Below, piece after piece: positions 29,702 through 37,713 of a DNA stretch of 40,365 nucleotides (position 1 is the first letter of the stretch; each line of letters opens with the position of its first letter). The position numbers and the translations under genes are program-made. This stretch comes from an uncultured Prevotellaceae bacterium (GTDB lineage Bacteria; Bacteroidota; Bacteroidia; Bacteroidales; Bacteroidaceae): contig OMXX01000032.1 in NCBI GenBank assembly GCA_900315105.1, positions 1 through 40,365 on the forward strand, written 5' to 3'. Under the pieces are notes generated by a model that saw nothing but the letters and a program-made list of their open reading frames with translations, had not been told where the DNA came from and searched no databases.

Positions 29702-32700
29702 TTATTCTTTTTTAGATTGCCATTCACTTAGAGGCAGGTAGAACTGCACTCCCTTGGTCTTTTGCTCAAAAACAAGCTTTCTGGCAGGATCGTTTACAAT
29801 GTTGAGAATGGGCGACTCACTACGGCATTCTGTTACGATATAGAGCCAGGCTTTTGTGCCTAACTGAGCAAGACGGTTCATTTCATTCTCACTAAGCATA
29901 ACACCATCGGTACCAGCACGACCTTTTACTTCGATATAGCGTTTGTTGCCTTGGACATCGATACTTTTTACATCGTAGCCAACATTATCTTTCGACACAT
30001 CAGAAGTTTTGCGGCCATGTTCGGTTTCATAGTCCATAGCCACCTTCATAGCAATGGCTTCTACTTCATCGTCTCGGCTCATACCAAAGGTGTTTCGATA
30101 TTCTACTTGATTCAGTGGCAGAACATAAGCACAGCCAAGAACCTCTGGTTCGACAGGGAATAGTTCTATCATATTGTCCAACTGAGCCAGTCGCTCTTTC
30201 TTGCGTACTTTCAAAGCGTTATAGCGAGCCTCTTTCATCATCAGCTTCTGCTGAACTTTTTCATCGTCACTGAAGAGTATCTTGTTTTGGAGTTCGTTAA
30301 TCTCACCTTGAATGTCGAGAATGATTTGCTGAAATGCCGTCTGCAAGTATTCCCTACGGCTTTCTGTATCTTCTTTAACCATTTTCTCTGTGGCCTCTAA
30401 CAAAGGTTCCGTTTGGTGGGAGTATGCCCATTCCACAACTTCGTTTTCGTTGGCGGGTTCTGGAGGAACAATCTCCTTCGCAAATTCCACAGGAGGACAG
30501 AGGTCGAGCAGCTTTGCAGGTGATGTTTGTTGGAATACACCATCTTCATTCTGACAGATGAGAGTAAGCAGCTCATTAGAAATGTTGGGCTCGCCACTTT
30601 GTGTTGGGCGATTGTCCTGTATCTGATTCTTGACAAAGAAAGCAAAATAAGGATGCTTGTCTTCTGGAGATACAAGGACAGTACCTTTCAACATTTCGTC
30701 TCTGAAAGAATCGCGGACAGTATCAATCAGGCAATCGAAGAGAGCGTTTCCTGGGTTGATATAATGCGCTTTACCATATTGAGCCGTACTATTCTGATAT
30801 TCTAAGAACTTAGCCTTATCAAAGAAGAAATAGAGTGATGTCAAATTCTCAGCATAAATTCTATATTGCTCTTTCAAGCGTGATACGATTATGTCTGGAA
30901 TGTAGGTGATTTGGAAGATGCCGTCAGCTATTTCGTCATACTTGCCGCCCAAATACTTGAATGCTCTTTCAAAGAATAGACGGATGTAGATTGGCTGCAA
31001 ACGCTTTTCGTCACTGTCTTCTTTAAGCCTGCGAGCATCTTTATAATCAACAGACGAGTGGGCAATGGATTTGTCTTGATTCCTAATAGACTGAGAAAAC
31101 AAGTCCCCAAGATCTTTTGCGTCTTTGTCAATGAACAGGTCAAGGTCACTTTCCTGTCCATTAAGTACGGAAGATATAATACTGTCCAAAGATACACCTT
31201 TCAGTACATCTTGAATTACATCATATACACGATCATCACCCAATTGCTCTCTGATGATATCTAGTTTGGTCAGAAGTTTCTTTAGGACTTGACCTTCACG
31301 AGTATTACTTGCAACCATGTTGAATACCAGTACATCAGACTTCTGACCATATCGGTGTATTCGTCCCATGCGCTGTTCCAGACGGTTCGGATTCCAAGGA
31401 ATATCCCAATTGATTAGCAGACGGCAGAACTGAAGGTTGATACCTTCGCCAGCGGCATCAGTACAGATTAGAATCTGAACTTCTTTACTCATGAAACGAC
31501 ATTGGGACATACGACGTTCATCAACAGACATGCCACCGTGGATGGTCGCTACATGATAACCATTGTTGGTAAGACGTTCCTGAAGATACAAGAGCGTGTC
31601 TTTATGCTCGGTGAAGATAACAAGTTTCTCTCCATCAATGACCCCTTCTGATGTCAGAAGTTTCTTCAGCTCTTTATATTTCTGTTCTTCCTGTTGCTGA
31701 TTATAGAGGGTATTGGCCATTTCGTAAAGTGATTTCACTTCACCGGCTTCAACCTTTATTTCCGAAAGACTCTTGGCTGTGGTAAATAGCTTCAACTTTT
31801 TTGGATCAGCCATAATATTGTCAAGAGCATCCCTTTCTTCATCATCAAGTTCGTCGAGGTCGTCAATGTTAGCTACTTCTAATTCCTCAAACTTGATACG
31901 CTGCTTCCATAAAGAAGGATTCTTGTCAAGTTCGTCAGCAAGACCTTGGAGGGCAAGCCAACGTTTTTGAAGTGTATTACGTATTGCATAGATGGAACTA
32001 ACCAACCTTCGTTGCATCACCTGTAAAGCCAAAGAGACATGGATGTTCTTAGTTTCGTTAGCCTCTTTCTTGCGCTTGGTAAGATATGTAGTTACTGCAT
32101 CATATAGACGCTTTTCGTCCGAGGTTAGATTGTAGCTGGTAGTCTTGGTGTGACGATTCTTGTATAACGCATTGCCATCCCAATCCTTCATGTCTTCCTT
32201 CAATCGGCGGATAAAGAACTTGTTAGCGCCATTCATGCTAAGTTCGCGGACTCGCTCTGTAGCCAAGTCTGCTGTTGCAAAAATATCGTCATCAAGTAAT
32301 TGAAGAAGTCGCTTGAACGTGTCCTTGCGTCCACGGTGGGGTGTAGCAGTCAGCAGAAGAAGATGCTCACATTGTTGTGCAAGAATGTGGGCAGCTTCGT
32401 ATCGTTTAGATTTATAAATCTTTTCGCCGTACTCGTAAGCAGACAGTTTATGAGCTTCGTCAAATATAACCAAATCCCATGTACTTTTGGCAACGACTTG
32501 CATAATATCCTCACGACATATAAAGTCAATAGATGCTACAAGTCGATCGTTAGTCTGGAACACCGTTGGTTCAGAAGAGAAGACATCTCTATTAACGAGC
32601 TTAAAGGGTATATTGAACTTGATGCCCATTTCATCCTCCTGCCATTGCTTAGTCAAGCCACCAGGTGTAACAATAAGAACACGCTCCACGATTTTACGCA

Positions 32701-33127
32701 TGAGCAGTTCTTTAAGCAGAAGACCTGTCATGATTGTTTTACCAGCACCTGTGTCATCCGCGAGAAGAAAACGAATTTTGGGCTGTGGTAGAAGATATTT
32801 ATAAACAGCTTCCACCTGATGAGGAAGAGGATCGACAACACTACAGTTGATTGCAAACAATGGGTCAAACTGGTATGCAGAGTTGATTCGCTCTGCTTCA
32901 GCGAATAAAACGAATTTCTCAGGGTCACCTTTGAAATTGAATTCTCCATCGGAAGTGAGAACTTCCAATGTTGACATTTGCTGCTCATCAAGAATCTTTG
33001 AACCTCGTTTGTTAGTATTTACGCCCGTATAGCTCAAAGAGAATTTTGAGCCAAGCTTGCGGATCTTGTCAATTACTACAGCCTCTGTTGGGCTGAGATT
33101 CTTGATAATGTTACCAGTTTCTATCAT
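29702..33127 (-). CDS. drmD: SNF2-type helicase with C-terminal DUF3883, DISARM DrmD-like
   Basis: Residues 100-620 are a superfamily 2 SNF2/RapA-like ATPase: motif I ADDTGAGKTIM at 123-133, motif II IFDEAHKLSA at 221-230, motif III LLTATPHRG, and motif VI QRMGRIHRYGQ near 589. Residues 930-1000 are charged and probably coiled. The last 100 residues, with VGYDVKSID and RYIEVKGRAG, are a DUF3883 domain, whose fold is related to PD-(D/E)XK nucleases; the EVK is in place but cleavage is unproven. DrmD of DISARM class 1 is an SNF2-like helicase next to the DUF1156 methylase, as here. It is the first gene after the palindromic promoter at 33156-33192. It probably moves along DNA and helps target or exclude the methylase. 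Confidence 0.88.
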   Translation of the reverse strand: MIETGNIIKNLSPTEAVVIDKIRKLGSKFSLSYTGVNTNKRGSKILDEQQMSTLEVLTSDGEFNFKGDPEKFVLFAEAERINSAYQFDPLFAINCSVVDPLPHQVEAVYKYLLPQPKIRFLLADDTGAGKTIMTGLLLKELLMRKIVERVLIVTPGGLTKQWQEDEMGIKFNIPFKLVNRDVFSSEPTVFQTNDRLVASIDFICREDIMQVVAKSTWDLVIFDEAHKLSAYEYGEKIYKSKRYEAAHILAQQCEHLLLLTATPHRGRKDTFKRLLQLLDDDIFATADLATERVRELSMNGANKFFIRRLKEDMKDWDGNALYKNRHTKTTSYNLTSDEKRLYDAVTTYLTKRKKEANETKNIHVSLALQVMQRRLVSSIYAIRNTLQKRWLALQGLADELDKNPSLWKQRIKFEELEVANIDDLDELDDEERDALDNIMADPKKLKLFTTAKSLSEIKVEAGEVKSLYEMANTLYNQQQEEQKYKELKKLLTSEGVIDGEKLVIFTEHKDTLLYLQERLTNNGYHVATIHGGMSVDERRMSQCRFMSKEVQILICTDAAGEGINLQFCRLLINWDIPWNPNRLEQRMGRIHRYGQKSDVLVFNMVASNTREGQVLKKLLTKLDIIREQLGDDRVYDVIQDVLKGVSLDSIISSVLNGQESDLDLFIDKDAKDLGDLFSQSIRNQDKSIAHSSVDYKDARRLKEDSDEKRLQPIYIRLFFERAFKYLGGKYDEIADGIFQITYIPDIIVSRLKEQYRIYAENLTSLYFFFDKAKFLEYQNSTAQYGKAHYINPGNALFDCLIDTVRDSFRDEMLKGTVLVSPEDKHPYFAFFVKNQIQDNRPTQSGEPNISNELLTLICQNEDGVFQQTSPAKLLDLCPPVEFAKEIVPPEPANENEVVEWAYSHQTEPLLEATEKMVKEDTESRREYLQTAFQQIILDIQGEINELQNKILFSDDEKVQQKLMMKEARYNALKVRKKERLAQLDNMIELFPVEPEVLGCAYVLPLNQVEYRNTFGMSRDDEVEAIAMKVAMDYETEHGRKTSDVSKDNVGYDVKSIDVQGNKRYIEVKGRAGTDGVMLSENEMNRLAQLGTKAWLYIVTECRSESPILNIVNDPARKLVFEQKTKGVQFYLPLSEWQSKKE

Positions 33128-33155
33128 ATTTTACCTAATATTGCAGTTTTTGCTG

Positions 33156-33192
33156 CAAATTTATAATGTATCTGTGCAGTCATTCTGCACAG
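33156..33192 (-). promoter_or_regulatory. Promoter with palindromic operator upstream of the SNF2 helicase, inside the WYL gene end
   Basis: On the minus strand CTGTGCAG and CTGCACAG (33192-33185 and 33179-33172) form an 8-base palindrome with a 5-base centre. The core reads GTGCA-N7-TGCAC and is followed after exactly 10 bases by TAAATTTG (33163-33156), a perfect TAnnTTTG box. The TAA of this box is also the stop codon of the WYL gene, and the palindrome encodes its last residues. Transcription should begin near 33150, about 25 bases before the helicase ATG at 33127. The architecture equals that at druH and at the DUF2130 operon. Confidence 0.78.
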
Positions 33193-34195
33193 TCGAGTAT
33201 TTTTTCAAATTATTCGCTATTTTTTCTTTGAATTCCTCCCTTAATGATGCCGGAGCAAGAACTTCCACATGAGGAAAGTATGAGAAGATAACAGATTCAA
33301 GTTCTTTATTCGGACGAACTTCTATTTGAAGAATGCAGTCCTTCTCACTGAGAATTTTCTGACTATGGTGTATAGGCTTTGATACAGCATACGGGAATCG
33401 TTCTGGATCAAATTTGAGCACCACAGTTTCCTTTCCAACGCAATCTTCTGGGATGCTTACGCCAACGACATCATCGAAATGATTTGTAAAATCGATAGTG
33501 GTGTTAGGAATAAACGCCACGTTTGAAATTGAAAACTTGACTATTCTATCAAGTGGTCTGTTGGCGATTCTATCTCCATTAGGTGTCTGTTCTAATCCGA
33601 ACAGGAACCAACGGTTGTTGTACTGTTTTACGTGATAGGGATGAATGACTACGTTGGTCTCAATCCCATTGTACGTTCTATACAAAAGATTCAAAGGTTG
33701 ATGGTTGATGGCACTATCTATGAGTTCTGATAAAAACTCCAGGCCACGTAATTGGTCATTTTGCTCGAAAGATACAATATGTTCACGATTGGTTTTGATG
33801 CCAAAACGAAATTCGAGGTTCGAAATAACTTCTTCTAACCATCTGTTTGCTCCACCACGGTAACGCCCAAGCATTTTAATGGTAGAAGTAAGTTTTGTAA
33901 CCTCCTCAACTGTCAATTCGTTGTTGAAAATTGTAAAATCTGGGTCAGAGTAACGATAATAGCATCTTTTGCCATCGAAAGGTACGGCTTCAATTGGCGC
34001 ATCGTAGGACACACGATCACGCATGTATTTGATGTCATCACGTATCTGACGCACACTTACTTCAGAACCGTACATATCATAGAGGGCTTCGTTAACAGCG
34101 TCAACGAGGTCTTCAATCGTGTACTTACGATGACGATTGCTAAAACAACGGTCAAGTATCTGATACCGTAACAGGGCGTTTTTGTTTGTAGGCAT
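33161..34195 (-). CDS. WYL-domain transcriptional regulator
   Basis: At 344 residues this has the three-part layout of WYL regulators: an N-terminal winged helix (RYQILDRCFSNRHRKYTIED ... VSVRQIRDDIKYMRDR), a WYL domain around residues 160-230 with YNNRWFLFGL in place of the W-Y-L signature, and a C-terminal WCX-like domain from about 265. Family members such as BrxR and CapW repress defence operons and respond to nucleotide or nucleic-acid ligands; others activate. It starts 24 bases after the XRE gene. Its last codons and stop are shared with the palindromic promoter of the next gene, so it may sense its own operator there. It is the leading candidate for binding the three RTGCA-N7-TGCAC sites, since WYL dimers prefer palindromes of this size. 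Confidence 0.9.
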   Translation of the reverse strand: MPTNKNALLRYQILDRCFSNRHRKYTIEDLVDAVNEALYDMYGSEVSVRQIRDDIKYMRDRVSYDAPIEAVPFDGKRCYYRYSDPDFTIFNNELTVEEVTKLTSTIKMLGRYRGGANRWLEEVISNLEFRFGIKTNREHIVSFEQNDQLRGLEFLSELIDSAINHQPLNLLYRTYNGIETNVVIHPYHVKQYNNRWFLFGLEQTPNGDRIANRPLDRIVKFSISNVAFIPNTTIDFTNHFDDVVGVSIPEDCVGKETVVLKFDPERFPYAVSKPIHHSQKILSEKDCILQIEVRPNKELESVIFSYFPHVEVLAPASLREEFKEKIANNLKKYSTVQNDCTDTL

Positions 34196-34219
34196 ATTCT
34201 ACTTTAATTGCTCAGTTAA

Positions 34220-34453
34220 TTACTCTTTTTTCTTGTCTATGACAATGGAGTCATCCTTTCGAACAAGATCTCCTATGTCGCATTTCAATACTTTGGCAAT
34301 CTCAATGAGATTTTCCAGGGTGGGTTGAGAAGTATTAGTGACCCACTTCGACACTGTGGCCGGATCTTTGCCGAGCAATTTCCCAAGTTCTTTATTGGTA
34401 ATCATACGCTCAGCCATCATCACTTTGATTCGGTTCAGAGGTTTGTTGTCCAT
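34220..34453 (-). CDS. XRE-family helix-turn-helix regulator
   Basis: This 77-residue protein is a single lambda-repressor-type HTH: RIKVMMAERMITNKELGKLL, then KDPATVSKWVTNTSQPTLEN as recognition region, then LIEIAKVLKCDIGDLV. There is no ligand-binding domain, only a short charged tail. Small XRE proteins of this kind are common first genes of Bacteroidales accessory operons. It precedes the WYL gene by 24 bases and is divergent from the DUF2130 operon. It probably binds in the 293-base region between them. An alternative to the WYL protein as reader of the shared palindrome. Confidence 0.88.
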   Translation of the reverse strand: MDNKPLNRIKVMMAERMITNKELGKLLGKDPATVSKWVTNTSQPTLENLIEIAKVLKCDIGDLVRKDDSIVIDKKKE

Positions 34454-34481
34454 AACGTAAACATTATATATTTTAATGTGG

Positions 34482-34489
34482 CAAAGATA
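34482..34489 (-). promoter_or_regulatory. Probable -7 box of the XRE-WYL regulator genes
   Basis: TATCTTTG on the minus strand matches TAnnTTTG and lies 29 bases before the XRE ATG. The shared palindrome is absent upstream of it, so the regulators appear to be transcribed independently of the sites they may control. A good -33 box is not obvious. Confidence 0.5.
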
Positions 34490-34583
34490 ATATTTTTATT
34501 TCAATTTCTGCCGATTTTTGGTAGTTTTTCTTGTTTTTCAGCTAAAAAAATGGCGAACTTGCTAATTTTTGGACGAAAATTAT

Positions 34584-34591
34584 TATATTTG
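34584..34591 (+). promoter_or_regulatory. Possible distal -7 box of the DUF2130 operon
   Basis: TATATTTG matches TAnnTTTG; a TTG at 34559-34561 is about 22 bases upstream and could serve as a -33 box. It would give a leader of about 150 bases before the DUF2130 ATG. It could be a constitutive promoter upstream of the regulated one. Confidence 0.35.
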
Positions 34592-34669
34592 CCAACTGAA
34601 ATAGGTGCCATTTATGGTATTTGTTCTACCGATGGATTTTTTTTCTTGTTAGTGAGATTTGATTCATCT

Positions 34670-34704
34670 ATGCAGATAGACTGCACTCTTGAACTTTACC
34701 TTTG
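34670..34704 (+). promoter_or_regulatory. Promoter with palindromic operator for the DUF2130-radical SAM operon
   Basis: ATGCA-N7-TGCAC at 34670-34686 is followed after exactly 10 bases by TACCTTTG (34697-34704), a perfect -7 box. The core TGCAG-ATAGA-CTGCA is a 5-base palindrome, and TGCAGATAG is identical to the site at druH. Transcription should begin near 34709, about 38 bases before the ATG at 34747. One position of the outer arm (A for G) differs from the other two sites. Confidence 0.75.
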
Positions 34705-34746
34705 CATCCGTTATCGTGAGTTCGTAACACTTAAATTCATTTAAAC

Positions 34747-36156
34747 ATGAAAGAATTGAAATGCCCACATTGCGGACAAATGTTCCAAGTAGATGAAGCT
34801 GACTATGCAAGCATTGTCAGTCAGGTTAAGAATGCAGAGTTTGAAGCGGAAATCGCTCGTCGTCTAAGCGAATTGAATGAACGCCATAAGGCAGAGCAAG
34901 AACTTGCAACAGCCAAAACAGAACAATCTTATCAGACACAGCTTAACAAGAAACAGCTTGAATTAGGTGTGAAAGAAGCCGAGATAGAAAGACTCAAAGC
35001 TGAAACGGAGTCTCAATTAGAGAAAGTAAAGGGAGAAAAAGATGCAGAGATAGCACGACTGAAAACCCAGTTGGAAAATATTGAAAGTCAGAAAAAAGGA
35101 GAACTTGACCTTGCACTATCTGAAAAGGACAAGACTATTGCCCAATTAAATGCTGCTATCGAGCAGAATGAAACAAGACTTCAACTTGCTGTGATGGAGG
35201 AACGAACAAAAGCACAGCAGACAGTCCAGGCGAAAGAAACAGAGATAACTCAACTGCGTTCAGCTGCAGAATTAGATAAAAGAGAAGCGCAAATACATGA
35301 GGCTGCTTTGGTAAAACGTCATGAAGAAGAATTGAGGTTAAAGCAGGAACAAGTTGACTACTATAAGGATTTAAAAACTCGTATGTCTACCAAAATGGTG
35401 GGAGAAACATTGGAACAACACTGTAGCATTGAGTTTGAACAGTATATTCGTCCGATGATGCCCAACGCCTATTTTGATAAGGATAATGATGCCACCGACG
35501 GCACAAAAGGAGATTTCATCTTCCGTGACTCCGAAGACGGTACAGAGTACATTTCCATCATGTTTGAGATGAAAAATGAAATGGACACTACGGCAACAAA
35601 ACATAAAAACGATGATTTCTTGAAAAAGCTTGATGAAGATAGACGCAAGAAAGGTTGTGAGTTTGCGGTTCTTGTAAGTCTTTTGGAGGCTGAAAATGAT
35701 TTGTACAACAATGGTATAGTTAACAAGTCACATATATATCCGAAAATGTATGTCATCCGTCCACAGTTCTTTGTTCCATTTATCAACCTACTTGTTCAGG
35801 CTTCAAAGAAAAGCCTTGAATATAAGAAACAACTTATTCTTGCACAGAGTAAGGAAGTGGATGTAACAAACTTCGAAAACAAAATGGAGGAGTTTAAGTC
35901 AAAATTCGGTCGCCACTATGAGTTAGCTTCAAAAAAGTTCGAAGATGCTGTGAAGCAAATAGATGACACTATCGCTAAACTTCTGAAAGTTAAAGAGAAT
36001 TTGCTTGGCTCGGAAAATAATCTTCGTTTGGCACAGCAGGACACAGAGGATTTGACCATTCGCAAACTGACATACAAGAATCCAACTATGAAGGCTAAGT
36101 TTGAAGAAGCCCGAAAAGAGCACAATTCAACAGATGTTGAAGATAGTAATGAGTAA
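34747..36156 (+). CDS. DUF2130 coiled-coil protein with PD-(D/E)XK-like core
   Basis: The protein starts with a small zinc-knuckle-like CPHCG at residues 5-9, then has a long charged coiled coil (about 25-220). The DUF2130 core follows: GDFIFRD at 254-260 and IMFEMKNE near 271-278, giving Asp255, Glu274 and Lys276 in the order of a PD-(D/E)XK active site. A second helical stretch (about 370-430) completes it. DUF2130 proteins are widespread, of unknown function, and regarded as nuclease-fold members. It is the first gene behind the operator at 34670, which links it to the minus-strand defence genes. Possible role: a nuclease effector or DNA sensor. The next gene starts 17 bases after its stop. 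Confidence 0.85.
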   Translation: MKELKCPHCGQMFQVDEADYASIVSQVKNAEFEAEIARRLSELNERHKAEQELATAKTEQSYQTQLNKKQLELGVKEAEIERLKAETESQLEKVKGEKDAEIARLKTQLENIESQKKGELDLALSEKDKTIAQLNAAIEQNETRLQLAVMEERTKAQQTVQAKETEITQLRSAAELDKREAQIHEAALVKRHEEELRLKQEQVDYYKDLKTRMSTKMVGETLEQHCSIEFEQYIRPMMPNAYFDKDNDATDGTKGDFIFRDSEDGTEYISIMFEMKNEMDTTATKHKNDDFLKKLDEDRRKKGCEFAVLVSLLEAENDLYNNGIVNKSHIYPKMYVIRPQFFVPFINLLVQASKKSLEYKKQLILAQSKEVDVTNFENKMEEFKSKFGRHYELASKKFEDAVKQIDDTIAKLLKVKENLLGSENNLRLAQQDTEDLTIRKLTYKNPTMKAKFEEARKEHNSTDVEDSNE

Positions 36157-36173
36157 TTCAAATTCAAGAAATT

Positions 36174-36686
36174 ATGGAAAATAAATCATTATCCAAAGAA
36201 GAGCTGATTGCACAGCTGAAAGCCCTTTCTGAAGCTGAAGCTCCAGAAAGTATTCACATGGGAGCAATGTGTTATTCTCCTGCACCCCCTCCATTGCGTA
36301 AGGTTAAATGCGAATCATGCGGTCAACTGATTGAAGAATTCGATTGGATGAGTAGTCGTAACGGCATTAAGAAACTGGTTGAAAAGATAAAAGCACTTGG
36401 ATATGATGCCAAAGTGGAACATATTTGTGCTGACTGTATAAACAACTTAGGCATAACTGATGAAGATGGTGATGCATTCACAGAGGGGTTGTACTATGTT
36501 TTCTATTTCAAAACAAAGGAACAACAAGAATACAATATTGTGCAATGTAGTGATGAAGATGCATATAAGGCAGTCCTGGCTTTCTTGAAGAATGAACAAT
36601 CATATACTGATTATTATGACGCAACACATCTGATTAAGGATGAGTTAGATGTAATTAAAAAAATGACAGGAATATCCATAGAATAA
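36174..36686 (+). CDS. Unknown zinc-ribbon-like protein paired with a radical SAM gene
   Basis: I do not recognise this 170-residue family. A flexible, acidic N-terminus contains MGAMCYSPAPPPLRKV, and then KCESCG and HICADC form two CxxC pairs some 45 residues apart that could bind zinc. The C-terminal 80 residues are acidic and look alpha/beta. Its stop overlaps the start of the radical SAM gene by one base (TAATG), so the two products are made together. Two readings fit: an accessory subunit of the radical SAM enzyme, or its peptide substrate, with the Cys/Pro-rich segment as target. Neither is proven. Confidence 0.6.
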   Translation: MENKSLSKEELIAQLKALSEAEAPESIHMGAMCYSPAPPPLRKVKCESCGQLIEEFDWMSSRNGIKKLVEKIKALGYDAKVEHICADCINNLGITDEDGDAFTEGLYYVFYFKTKEQQEYNIVQCSDEDAYKAVLAFLKNEQSYTDYYDATHLIKDELDVIKKMTGISIE

Positions 36687-37705
36687 TGAAGATAGCACAT
36701 CTACCCAAATCCGTAGCATTGGAACTGACTTATCGATGTAATCATAAGTGTAAGTTTTGTTCTTGCCCGTGGGATGCGCCTAATTCGGCATATCCAAAAG
36801 GTGAAGAATTGACCGTATGTGATTGGAAAAAGGTAGTGGAAGTCCTTTACGACAAAGGAGTTGAGTCATTTTCAATATCTGGTGGAGAAGTACTATTGAA
36901 GGATGGTTTTGAATCAATCCTTCGCTTTATCCGGCAGGAAGGCGGAAAGAGAGGTCTTGATTTGCCTATAGTCCTTATTTCCAATGCTCGTAAGATGAAT
37001 GAGGACTATATTCGTCTTTTCAAAGAATTGAATGTTCACCTTAGCATGAGTTTACCTGGATATGACACTTTCCAAGAGCATACTGGCGTTGATAATGCTG
37101 ATGGTGTCCTACATTGGTTTCAAGTCGCAAAGAGACTAGGGTTGAAAACAACGTTGAATGTGACTGTAACCAAAAAGAATTATGGGGAACTATTTCAAAC
37201 AATGTCTTTAGGATTGATAAATGGAGCAGATGATGTCTTGCTAAACCGATTTCTTCCTGGAGGAAGAGGACTTGCACATATGGATGAACTTATGTTGACG
37301 CCATCGCAAGTCAATGGAATGCTCGATGTCGCAGAAGAAGTGTTGTCTTACGCAAATAAGCAAGGTAATGTGGGAACGGAAGTACCACTTTGTGCCATTA
37401 AAGATGTTGAAAAGTATAAGCATATCCATATAGGTTATCAATGCGCAGCAGCAAAAGGATTCTTTGTTATAGACCCAGCTGGTAATATTCGTACTTGTAA
37501 TCATTCGCCGCATATTGTGGGGCATGCATTTAGAAAACCCATGATTGAAGATATTGACTATTGGAATACGTTTGCTAATAGCGAATATAGTCCGGCAATG
37601 TGCTCTGAATGTGCGATGATTAAGAAATGTGATTGTGGCTGTCGAGAAGTAGCGAATATTCTTCATGGTAGCCCAAAGAGAATAGATTCAAGCATCATTA
37701 TCTGA
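36686..37705 (+). CDS. Radical SAM/SPASM enzyme
   Basis: Cys18, Cys22 and Cys25 form the CxxxCxxC cluster that binds the [4Fe-4S] centre cleaving S-adenosylmethionine; ISGGEVLL around 66-73 is the SAM-binding GGE motif. The C-terminal third has a SPASM-type cysteine array: CAAAKGFFVIDPAGNIRTC, then CSECAMIKKCDCGC, which would hold auxiliary iron-sulfur clusters. SPASM enzymes usually modify peptides or proteins. The sequence differs from prokaryotic viperins, the best-known defence radical SAM enzymes, which lack SPASM. It is coupled to the zinc-ribbon gene upstream, and the next gene begins eight bases later. Its place in an operon sharing an operator with defence genes suggests an immune or regulatory role; that is inference. 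Confidence 0.88.
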   Translation: MKIAHLPKSVALELTYRCNHKCKFCSCPWDAPNSAYPKGEELTVCDWKKVVEVLYDKGVESFSISGGEVLLKDGFESILRFIRQEGGKRGLDLPIVLISNARKMNEDYIRLFKELNVHLSMSLPGYDTFQEHTGVDNADGVLHWFQVAKRLGLKTTLNVTVTKKNYGELFQTMSLGLINGADDVLLNRFLPGGRGLAHMDELMLTPSQVNGMLDVAEEVLSYANKQGNVGTEVPLCAIKDVEKYKHIHIGYQCAAAKGFFVIDPAGNIRTCNHSPHIVGHAFRKPMIEDIDYWNTFANSEYSPAMCSECAMIKKCDCGCREVANILHGSPKRIDSSIII

Positions 37706-37713
37706 TTTACAAA

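Larger units (their letters stand above)
34454..34746. other. Divergent control region between the XRE and DUF2130 genes
   Basis: No convincing gene lies here. The region is very AT-rich and contains three TAnnTTTG boxes: one leftward for the XRE-WYL genes and two rightward for the DUF2130 operon, the nearer of which carries the shared palindrome. Open frames crossing it have no recognisable protein pattern. Confidence 0.7.

Noticed and set aside
13863..33127. A complete classical DISARM system
   Set aside because: The DUF1156 methylase and SNF2 helicase fit, but there is no DrmB and no separate DrmC, and the large helicase has the size and partner of DruE rather than DrmA.
13863..33127. BREX
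   Set aside because: The methylase with large companion genes suggested it, but no PglZ phosphatase, BrxC ATPase or BrxL protease is present.
34325..34744. Plus-strand frame of 139 codons crossing the control region
   Set aside because: It runs antisense through the XRE gene and over the promoters, with low-complexity hydrophobic composition typical of translated AT-rich noncoding DNA.
37241..37666. Open frame of 141 codons on the minus strand inside the radical SAM gene
   Set aside because: Antisense to the SPASM cysteine region, no family pattern; a shadow.
36686..37705. Prokaryotic viperin
   Set aside because: The sequence around the cysteine cluster differs and the protein has a SPASM-type C-terminal cysteine array, which viperins lack.
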